Below are positions 19,601 to 28,167 of a stretch of DNA of 28,167 nucleotides, one piece after another. This DNA comes from Martensiomyces pterosporus. Lineage: Eukaryota; Kickxellomycota; Kickxellomycetes; Kickxellales; Kickxellaceae. The DNA is taken from assembly GCA_025201845.1 (NCBI GenBank), contig MU603954.1:4931-33097 (forward strand), in the 5' to 3' direction. The notes below the pieces were generated by a model, which saw only the letters and a list, made by a program, of their open reading frames with translations, ran no database searches and had not been told where the DNA came from. Position numbers and translations under genes: made by a program. Position 1 is the first letter of the stretch. Every line of letters begins with the position of its first letter.

Positions 19601-22600
19601 ATGCGCGTTGGTGGCGGCGGCGGCGGTGGCAGCGGCGGCGGTGGCGGCAGCGGTAACTCGGACTCGTCTAGCAGTGTTACAGCTGCCAGCCATGCGTCCA
19701 GCAGCCCCACCGCACATGGCAGTGGGCCCAGCTCTGCGTCAGCCACGGGCTCGCATGCACTCGCCGCTGCTCCCGGCGCCGCCTCCGCATCGTCTGCGCG
19801 CGACGACGGCTCTGCCCAACCGCGGATGTCTGGCGGCTTTGGTGCTGGGTCGCAGCTGCCGGCAATTATCAAGTCGCCCACGCTTACTCCCAGCGAGCTC
19901 AGGAGCCAGTGGAAGAGCTGCACTGGGTTCTTGCTCGCTGCCGGAGGCGCGTGCATCCCTGACGGGACCGGCGTGCTGGACAGGATGGGTGGGGGCGATA
20001 CGTCCGAGGTGCACGCCCTGCTCGAGCACTTTGCCGGCGAGACTCTTGAGCTTATCGTTGCCGACGATATCCTGCTTCGCGAGAGCACCAAGGAGGCACT
20101 GAGCAGCGAAACGCATCCGGGCATCTACGTGCTGCTGCTTGCACGCTTCCTGCTCAACCTGAAGCGGTTTGTGCTGCCCACAGGCGAGGTCAGCGTGTCC
20201 GACAGCCGCACGCTGTTTGTCGGCCAGTACATCAGCATCATGAAGAGCCTGACGGAGCGCGAGGTGACGGACTTCCTCTCGCACAGCGCAATGAACATCG
20301 ACTTCAGCCCCGTTTTGTCGAGCATCTGCAAGTACCTCAACGCCGCTGCCACGCAGTCGGCGCATGGCGCGCTTCAGGAGCGCATCAACTTCACTCGCCA
20401 GATCGAAACGTTCCTCCAGTCGCCCCTGCGGCAGGCCATTGTGCAGGAGGTCAACGTGCGCAACGACCTGCTGGAGACCTTTGTGAGCTGGGTCACCGAG
20501 CTGCGCGTGATGGACCCGCGCTCATCTCGCAGCGAGGACACCAACGTCAACAAGCTCATGATGGACCTGACCATATCGACCATGCGCGCCATCGTACAGA
20601 TCCTTGACAAGCTGATGATCAAGCCCCTGAACGGCGCAACCCAGAGCGCGGCTGCTCAGCCCGCCGACGTGCGTGCGCTCAGAAGCCGTGCGTTCCGCCG
20701 CTACTTTGACTTCTTTGTGCGCTTCATGAGCCAGTGCCGCATGGTTGAGATCCAGGAGTTCAGCACCATTGCCAGCGCCCATGCTGCAAGCAGCGGCGTC
20801 AGCGCTGCCCTCAGTGGCTCTGGAAGCAGCCCAGCCTCGAGCGGCGGCCCCCTGAACCAAATCCGCCAGCGCCCCAACCGCAGCGAGAGCTTTGTTGCTA
20901 CGCCTAACGATGTTGGGCTTGGCCGCGACATTGCCCGCAACATCTACAGCCACAACCTGAGCGGCAACGCTGGGCAGCAGGGCGGGCAGCGCATTGGGCG
21001 CGAGTTCTCGCAGGACGCCGAGGTCCTGCTGAACATCTCAATCAAGGCGCTGACAAAGATGCTGGCTGCGAACCTGGAGATTGGCCTGCAGTACTCGCTC
21101 ACGGTGATTTACCACGAGGACACCAAGCTGCGCGCGCTGTTCACAGACATGTTCACCAACATCCTCAACGAGGGCATTGATATCGACAGCCTTGGTGGCG
21201 ACACGCCCGACCACTGGAAGGCGCGTCTTGTCGAGTCCCTTGTCGACCCCAACCTCAAGCTCCTTTTGGCCATCAACGAGGTGTGCCAGGTGCAGGACGT
21301 TGACGAGCTTGGTGCTGCGCTGATTGGCATCTTTGAGGCGCGCCACGCCACAAAGATCCTCTTTGAGCGGATCATCACGGTTGAGCTTGAGCGCACGGAC
21401 TCGGCGGCCGAGCTCTTCCGCCGCAACTGCCTGGCCACGCGCCTGCTCTCGTACTATGCCAAGATCAACGGCGATGCGTACCTCAAGGCCACCTTGGGTC
21501 CTGCGCTGCGCAAGCTTGTGTCGCTGCCTCCGGGAACGCTGACCTTTGAGCTCAACCCTAACAAGATGTCTGAGTCGGCCGACCGCGACCGCAACCTCAA
21601 GAACGTCGAGCGCCTGTGCTCCCTAGTCATCGACGCCATTGTTCGATCCGTCCACAACATGCCCGCCAGCTTCCGCTGGATATGCAACATGATCTACCGC
21701 ATCGTCACAACGAGGTTCCCCGATGCTGGGTACACGGCTGTGGGCGGCTTCATCTTCTTGCGCTTCCTGTGCCCAGCCATCGTTGCGCCCGACTCCCACG
21801 GCATCTGCTCGCAGATCGAGAACCCAGAGGTGCGCCGCGGTCTTCTGCTGTGCACAAAGATCACACACAACCTTGCAAACGACATTGCGTTCGGCAACAA
21901 GGAGACCTACATGGTCCCCCTCAACCGCTTCATCTCCGACAATCGCCCTCGGATTCTCCGCTTCCTGTCAGAGATCGCCGAGCTCTCGGAGGATGCCGAG
22001 TCTATCTACGAGGGCGGCGCGAAGAGCATTGCGTCGAGCAGCGGCGCTGGCGGCGGAAGACCTAGCACCGAGTACGGCGCATCGGAGGCTGACACGGACA
22101 CCAGCAACCACGACGGTGCAGGCGCGTCAAGCAAGGATCTTGTCGTTGTGCAAAAGTTCATCTTTGACCACATTGACCGCCTCGAGCCGTATCTTGCGCG
22201 CGAGCCCATGGTGCGCCTGCATGCCCAGCTGAAGCCCAGCGACAAGCGCAAGGGCGCGGCAGGCTCTGCTGCCAACGCTGCGTCGCAGGGCGCCGATGCT
22301 GGTGCTGGCGGTGCATCTGTTCCGTCGCTTAGCAAGACGTCGAGCGGCGAGGGCAGTGGTGCAGGTGCTGTTGGACAGATCACCTCGACGGAGAACATGT
22401 TCACGCAGGTGTCGTACATCATGAGGCAGCTGGGCCCGCCTCCGGCGGCATCTGCAGAGACAGTGCAGCCCAAGGTCACGTCGGCCCTTGATGACAGCGG
22501 AGAGGACATGTTCCACATGATCCTGCGCCGTGACGCTGGCCGCAGCACCGATGCGATTGCCAAAAAGGCGATTGTATACATGGGCGGCATGTCGCGCGAG

Positions 22601-25600
22601 AAGCGGCCTGTTCTCTACGTCATCGCGCGCCGCATGCAGATGCAGTATCTCGACATGGACACGGTCATGCTCCACATTCTGCGCCTTCTGGAGCCTCTGG
22701 CCCACAAGGCATTTGAGGTTTTCTTTGACCTGACCCAGTTTGGCCCTGCAAACGAGGTGCCGCTGCAGTGGATCATGCAGTTCAAGCGGATCATCCCCGA
22801 CGCCATCATCGGCAACATCCAGTCGGTGTACTGGTACAACGTGAACACGTATTTCCGCAAGTACGTCAAGCACGCGAATATGGCGCTTCCTCCCCGCCTG
22901 GCCAAGCGCTCGGTGTTCCCGCATAGCGTGGGCGACTTGCACGAGTTCCTGGCCAGCCCACAGGCGGACCTGCCGCCGGGCACTGTGTCCCTCGATGGCG
23001 ATGGCGGAATCAACATCTCGCCAGTCACTCGTGTCTCGCGCTCCCACACGCCGCTGCCGTGCATGGTCAAGGTCACGCCTGAGGCGATACAGATCACAGC
23101 GCTGCGGCGCCAGGAGGTGTTTGGACTGAGCACCTATTTCAATGATGTGTACCACATCACTGAGATAGCCGACCTGCAGCTGCTGCCGTCAACGAGCCGG
23201 CCCAACAGCAGCGACGGCGACGGCGACCACGGACACAAGGGCCGCACTGCGCTGCAGAGAACCGCCAGCCGTAGCTCGGAGAGCGAGCGGACCAGTGGCG
23301 GCAAGCACAGCAAGCCGGATGAGCAAAGCCTGGTGTCGATCAGGTTCGAGGGCAGCAACTCGTCACTGGTGTTCTCGAGCCCAAAGTCGGATCTCCTGTT
23401 CAAGGCTATTCGCAGCGCGCGCACCCGCTACACCAACCACACCACTGTGGCTGCGATTCCCGAGCGCGTGATCCGCCCCTCAGATGTGCCTGGCACTCTG
23501 CTCAACGTGGCGCTGCTCAACTGCGGTGCAGAGCATGCAGTGCTTCGCATCTCGGCCTACCGTATGCTGACATCCGTCGTTGCCACGTTCAACATCGATG
23601 TCGGCCATGAGCTGGCGTACGCCATCGACCTCTGTCTGCCCCTCAACCCGCTGCAGTTCATCAACCGCATCTGCACTCGCCTCAGCATCAGTGCGCCGGA
23701 CATGACTCTTGAGCTCCTCTCCGAGGCGCTTGTCTCGTTCACAAAGTCTGCGCAGAACATGAAGCTCTGGGTTCTGCAGTACATCCAGCCCTGGCTTCTG
23801 TGTCTTGGGCAGTACACCCACGACTCGGTCTCGCACCCGGATGCGCTCGAGCGCACGCAGGACATCATTCGCAACCTGATCCGCCTCCACCTCAAGGAGC
23901 CAACGATGTACATGCACTTCAAGGAGCACGTCTGGTCGCAGCTGGCTCGCGTCGAAGAGCTCACGGAGCTTGTGCTGGACATGTTTGTGTCGGTGTCTCT
24001 CGAGTATGGCGCGCTCACCGTTGAAACCGAGCTTATCGCCGACATGCTCGCCACTGTTGCTGGCAACAACCCGCGGTACAACAAGCTTGTCACGCGCTTG
24101 CGCAAGCTCATTGCGCAGACGTGCACGATGAACGTCATGTACATCTCCACCCACCAGCTGTGGCCCGAGATCGCAGTGCACTTGCGCCTGCTCCTCCCGA
24201 TGACCTTCTCGAACCGTGCGCTTGCCGACGAGTACCTGCCCGACGTTGCGTTCGTCACGTGCATGCTGCTGAAGTCCGGACCCGGCATGATCCAGGCCAC
24301 TCTGCACGGCATTGTGATGCACGTGGTGCACAGCCTGGCCCTGTCGCAGTGCAGCGGCATGATCATCGACCAGACGTTCTCGTCGAGCATCACCGGCGCA
24401 AGCAGCTTTGCCGGCAACCCTGTGCGCCAGTTTAGCGGTGCTGACGCGGTGACTGCCGAGAGCGGCACTGGGTCGCTGCTGCTCACGCCCTACGCGCAGC
24501 TGGCGCAGCAGCTTGCTGACCTGACCCAGACAAAGACCAAGTTCAGCTTTGGCCTGCGCTCCAAGACGACCAGCGCGGTGACGTTCATCGCTTCGTCGTA
24601 TACGCGCGGCGGTGCAGCATCGACGCTCAACCCGCAGGCCCTGATGGAGTACAAGGACGAGCTCAACAGCCCCAGCTATGCGCAGGAGTCGCCGCAGGAC
24701 GCCCTGGCGGCTGTCGAGAGCGCTGCGCAGATCTTCTTGCGCATCATGGAGAACCCGGCGTTTGCCAATGGCCGCGGAAACGCCTGGCGCGCACGCTGGA
24801 CCACCCTTGTCACTGCGTCGACGTTTGTCTTCAACCCCGCAATCCAGCCCCGCGCGTTTGCGCTGCTGGGCAAGCTGGCGGCACACGACGAGGTCGACGA
24901 CGACCTGCTCTACCAGACCCTGGCCACGCTGCGCGGTGCACTTGCGTCGTTTGGCGAGACGGATGAGTCGCTGCCCATCTCGGTTCTCATTTGCCTGGTG
25001 AGCATGGTTGGCAACCTCCCGCCGGACTCGTCGTATCTGGCGTCGCTCTTCTGGCTTGGAGTTGCAGTTCTGCAGATTGGCAACGTGCCTCTCTACAGGG
25101 TTGGGCTCAGCCTTATCTCCAAGGTTATCCGCACCCTGGATGTCTGCGGCGCCTTCTCGTCAGAGAACGGGGACGGGTTCCAGGACTTTTTGATGTCTGC
25201 GCGCGTGGCTGTTGAGAAGGCTGCCGACCAGATTGACGACACGACTGGCATCAGCTTCCGCTCGTCGTTCAGCTCGGCGCTTTCTCTGCTGCTGCTCAGG
25301 GGCATGGAGGACGTTGTGACGAAGGACGAGAGCTACGAGGTGCTTCTTCAGGTCATCGGCATTGTCTCGAGCTGCCGCAAGTGGCAGCTGGCTGACACGA
25401 AGAACGGGAATCGCGCTTTGGACCTGATCCTGCCCTACCTCATTCTGATCATCCCCACTGCCAGCACGCGCAACGAGCTCGTGCATGTGTTCACCATCGC
25501 GGGACTGGCCACCAACGCGGAGATCAAGCAGTCTCTGGAGCAGGGAGGCTATGTTCGCCTGCTCGAGCAGATCCACAAGGTCGACATCAAGCGCGAGTGC

Positions 25601-26353
25601 CAAAGCGACTACATCCTGTACCCCTCGATCATTGCAGCGATGCTCCACAAGGCGCGTGTCGAGCAGGACATCATGATCCTCTACAGCATCCTTGCATCCA
25701 ACATCACCTGGGTCGACAACACCATGAGCCTGCTGGTCATCGAGTCGCTGGCTCCAACGATGTCGAGCGCGATGCACAGCACGCATAGCCCCAAGCTGAT
25801 CCACAAGCTGCACGATGTCATGGTTAGGCTTGCAATCACTCGCCCCCACTTTGACCCAGACGTGTTTATTCAGCAGCGCCTCCACCAGCAGCAGGGCGGC
25901 GGCGGCCACTTGTCCAGCGACGCGTCCAGCCTGACCTACGACATGATAGCATCTACCACTCGCAAGTCTGTGAGCGCTGCTGCGTATGGCTCTCACAACC
26001 CTGGCACTCCAGTCAGCCCGACCATGGCGGGTGGGGGCTCTGCTGTCCACCGGTCCTCGCACATGCCTCCCTCGCGTGGACGCGATGATGGAGCAGACAG
26101 GAGCAGCCTTCCGACCGGCGTGACGGGCAGCAGGTCCCAGGACACGACAAGCGTCATGAGCACGCAGTCGTCCTCGCCGTCCATGGCCGGACCCGAGTCG
26201 TCGTTCGATCGTAACATGGTGCCTGCTCACAAGGAGTACTTGACCGAAATTGGGTTCGGTGGTCTGGGCAGCGCCATCACGTTTGAGACCAGCCCGAGCC
26301 ACTGGAAGGAGCTGGCAGGGCTGGCCAGCATGGTCGTTGACCACATGCTCTAG
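16645..26353 (+). CDS. Neurofibromin-family Ras GTPase-activating protein (IRA1/2, NF1 type)
   Basis: A 3188-residue negative regulator of Ras that speeds GTP hydrolysis at membranes. Exons: 16645-16698 (MPYEIALVERLISGLKDM) and 16841-26353, resuming LPCYSGRSIEQLASDKAL. The 142-base intron has donor GTAAGT, branch CTAAT (16797-16801) and acceptor GTTGTAG. Helical repeats fill residues 1-900. A Gly/Ser-rich insert (about 942-1025) follows, then more helical repeats. The RasGAP domain spans about 1485-1735, with arginine finger R1545 (LFRRNCLATRLL) and signature FLRFLCPAIVAP (R1659). The Sec14/CRAL-TRIO-like domain (about 1906-2032) contains VLYVIARRMQMQYLDMD, and a PH-like domain (about 2050-2220) holds a charged insert near 2150. 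The neurofibromin C-terminal repeats include LQYIQPWLLCLGQ, and the end is Ser-rich. The Sec14-PH pair and length exclude other RasGAPs. No frameshift. Confidence 0.96.
16699..16840 (+). other. 142-base intron of the neurofibromin gene
   Basis: Phase-0 intron with donor GTAAGT, branch CTAAT 39 bases before the acceptor, and acceptor TGCGTTGTAG. Later AG sites (after TTACAG or GGTAG) break the frame; splices after GAG or CAG at 16870-16873 would lose the LPCYSG stretch, which fits the N-terminus of the family. Confidence 0.82.
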
Positions 26354-26486
26354 TCCGCATTTGTTTTGTTTTGTCTTTTTTTGTTTCCTTAGCATTTCAG
26401 CACTCGTTTCTTTCGTTCTTCTATTTATACGTTGCTTTTAGATCGTCAGCAGACTGCCTCGCTCAGCAGCATGCGCAGCAAAGGCC

Positions 26487-27257
26487 TTACTCTTGGCCCG
26501 GAGATGCAGCGAGGATCTTTTGCATGCCAGCAGTAACGGGGCCTTGGGTGTGGGCGTAGAAAGTGTCGCCAGCGGTGGCCAACTGGACAATGTCCTTCTT
26601 GCGCCCGCTGTTGATCTGCTCCAGAATGTCCCTGGACAGGGCAGCGAGGGATTCAGACGGCTCGCGGACCACCCACGAGGTCAGCGGCAAAGTCGACGGT
26701 GCGAGCTGCTCGGGGAACACCAGCCTCGTGCGTGGCTGTGCTAAAAAGGTCATGGTCTGGATCAGAAGCGGCGTGTCTGGTGTGATATCGAGCCCGGACG
26801 AGGCTCCCTGAGCGCCAGCCGGCTGGCTCTGATCCTGAAGAACACGCAGGCTGGTGATGTAAGGCTTGAGAGCCCAAGTGACAATAGCCGTTGACGACGC
26901 AGTCATGCCAATCGTCGTGGCTGCTAGAATCGTGCGTGCGGCAGACGGGACATCGCTGTCACCGAGGAAGAAGAAAGGAACCGCGGCTGATGCGCCTACC
27001 AGAGACGCTACGGATGCAATCTTCATTATCTTGGCTGATTTTGCGAGTCCTCCTTCGTACACTGTGACGGGTTTCCACCGAAGTTGCTGCTGCTGCTGCT
27101 TGTCGCTGGCTGAGGTCTGCGTGGACTGCGCCCGCTTTGCGATAACAAGCTTTGCCGATGGGCCGACAGCGTGTCTGATAGCCAGAGCACCACCGCCATT
27201 TCTGGAAAGCACGCCGAAACGCGCTGCTGCCGTCTGGAACACCCGCTGCGAATTCAT
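26487..27257 (-). CDS. Mitochondrial TMEM70/TMEM186/TMEM223-family membrane protein
   Basis: A 256-residue protein with an Arg-rich, acid-free start (MNSQRVFQTAAARFGVLSR) typical of mitochondrial import. A Gln5 tract precedes the family core: WKPVTVYEGGLAKSAKIMK, then two membrane helices (about 78-98 and 106-129) forming a hairpin, followed by WALKPYITSLRVL, which fits the conserved segment after the second helix. A beta-rich C-terminal part follows (LLIQTMTFLAQPRTRLVFP to about 235). Animal TMEM70 is an inner-membrane factor for assembly of ATP synthase and complex I; the fungal members are little studied, so the exact role here is inference. The start is the first ATG of the frame. Its stop lies 133 bases from the neurofibromin stop (convergent), and the aldo/keto reductase ends 148 bases upstream on the same strand. 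Confidence 0.72.
   Translation of the reverse strand: MNSQRVFQTAAARFGVLSRNGGGALAIRHAVGPSAKLVIAKRAQSTQTSASDKQQQQQLRWKPVTVYEGGLAKSAKIMKIASVASLVGASAAVPFFFLGDSDVPSAARTILAATTIGMTASSTAIVTWALKPYITSLRVLQDQSQPAGAQGASSGLDITPDTPLLIQTMTFLAQPRTRLVFPEQLAPSTLPLTSWVVREPSESLAALSRDILEQINSGRKKDIVQLATAGDTFYAHTQGPVTAGMQKILAASPGQE
27084..27101. repeat. CTG tract encoding the Gln5 run
   Basis: Five CAG/CAA-type glutamine codons (CTG on the plus strand) lie just after the predicted targeting peptide of the TMEM70-like protein. The place is probably tolerant of length change. Confidence 0.8.
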
Positions 27258-27405
27258 TACTACGCTGTCGAAATGGAGGGGGGGGGATTGGAGCACTCGA
27301 TTCAGCAAACACCGAAAAAGACAAACATGGAGCAAGAAAAGATAAAGGCGGGTGAGAAAGAAAACACGCTGCGCCGTGCTCTCGGTGATTGGATTGCTTC
27401 AGTAA

Positions 27406-28167
27406 TCAAAAACCAAGTGTCCGGCGGAACTCGGGGGCGGGCTTGGACTTGCCAGGCTGGATGTATGTGCTCCATCCGCCATTCTGGACAAACCTAGTTG
27501 AGAAAGGAATCTGAGCAGGACTGGGCTCGCTGACCTTGTCAAGTCTTGCAATTTGCTCTGGAGTGAGCGTGAACTCCAGTGCCTCCAGGTTCTGCTTGAG
27601 CTGGTCAACGGTTCTAGCGCCAGCCAGGATGGAGGTGACCCCAGGTCTCTGGAGTGTCCAGTTAGTCGCCACCTGGGCCGGCGTCCTGCCAACCTCTTGT
27701 GCAACGGCCTTCACCTCATCGAGAATGTCCCATGACTTTTCATTAGAAGTTGCGCTCAGCGCGACAGTAGCGCGGAAGCTGGCATTCTCCTTGCTGGCTT
27801 CGGCATCAGCGCGAGAGTACTTTCCAGTCAAGAACCCAGACTCAAGGATGCCCCAGGTGACAGTCCCAAGCCCAAGATGGGAGGTTGCCGGGAGCAGGTC
27901 ATACTCGAAAGAGCGGTCAATAAGACTGTACTTGGTCTGGAGACCGATGAACTGCGACCACCCACGGAGCTCAGCAATTGTGTTTGCCCTGCTGATTACC
28001 CAAGAGGGTGTGTCTGAGATGGCGATGTAGTGCGCCTTGCCTGAACGAACAACGTCGTCAAGAGCACGAATTGTCTCCTCAATGGGCGTCAGCCAGTCAT
28101 ACACGTGGACATACAGGACATCGAGACTGCCGGTCCTCAGGCGCTTGAGACTGGCGTCGATAGACTC
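27406..28167 (-). CDS. Aldo/keto reductase, C-terminal part, cut by window edge
   Basis: A cytosolic NADPH-dependent oxidoreductase of the aldo/keto reductase superfamily, of the group with bacterial YhdN-like and fungal aryl-alcohol dehydrogenase-like members. The frame is open to the window edge and gives 253 residues of an expected 330-350. Visible landmarks are SLKRLRTGSLDVLYVHVYDW (with the catalytic His in LYVH), TPIEETIRALDDVVRSGKA, AISDTPSW, the phosphate-binding loop region GTVTWGILESGFLTGKYS, and the cofactor segment SILAGARTVDQLKQNLEAL followed by TPEQIARLD. The catalytic Asp, Tyr and Lys lie beyond the edge. The substrate cannot be inferred. The stop codon is followed after 148 bases by the start of the TMEM70-like gene, so that gap should hold its promoter. 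Confidence 0.93.
   Translation of the reverse strand, partial: ESIDASLKRLRTGSLDVLYVHVYDWLTPIEETIRALDDVVRSGKAHYIAISDTPSWVISRANTIAELRGWSQFIGLQTKYSLIDRSFEYDLLPATSHLGLGTVTWGILESGFLTGKYSRADAEASKENASFRATVALSATSNEKSWDILDEVKAVAQEVGRTPAQVATNWTLQRPGVTSILAGARTVDQLKQNLEALEFTLTPEQIARLDKVSEPSPAQIPFSTRFVQNGGWSTYIQPGKSKPAPEFRRTLGF

Overview
The window looks like nuclear DNA of a filamentous fungus. The best guess is an early-diverging lineage such as Kickxellomycotina (Coemansia or Linderina type). The reasons are GC-rich third codon positions, very few introns, fungal splice signals (GTAAGT or GTACGC donors, CTAAC or CTAAT branch sites), and the combination of a full neurofibromin, a Nup43-type nucleoporin and a yeast-type proteinase B inhibitor. 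The genus is inference. I see no mobile element, CRISPR array, rRNA or tRNA.

Left part (1-7.2 kb). The 5' end of a secreted GH20 beta-N-acetylhexosaminidase runs off the left edge on the minus strand. A 2.1 kb stretch without a convincing gene follows. Next come an Esa1/Tip60-type MYST histone acetyltransferase and a Nup43-like WD40 nucleoporin, both minus. Nup43 is divergent from a Per1/PGAP3 GPI-lipid remodelling protein (plus), and this converges on a 74-residue Pbi2-type proteinase B inhibitor (minus).

Middle part (7.2-16.6 kb). A minus-strand gene of unknown function encodes about 821 residues: a helical N-terminal region with regularly spaced tryptophans, then a very long Ser/Ala/Thr/Gln-rich tail. 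Its start codon lies in a 58-nt first exon that a simple ORF scan misses; I place it from splice and branch-site signals. From that start codon to the next gene is 5.8 kb with no gene I can support. It is rich in microsatellites (a 5-bp array, TTG/CTG, TTGTCC) and holds two short coding-like segments.

Right part (16.6-28.2 kb). A neurofibromin-family RasGAP of 3188 residues is encoded by a small first exon and one 9.5 kb exon. It converges on a mitochondrial TMEM70-like membrane protein (minus), which is followed by the C-terminal three quarters of an aldo/keto reductase (minus) running off the right edge.

The genes are ordinary housekeeping and signalling functions without an evident shared pathway. 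I see no clear new biological system. The items most worth follow-up are the unknown Trp-repeat protein with its hidden exon and structured intron, and the long repeat-rich divergent interval upstream of neurofibromin.
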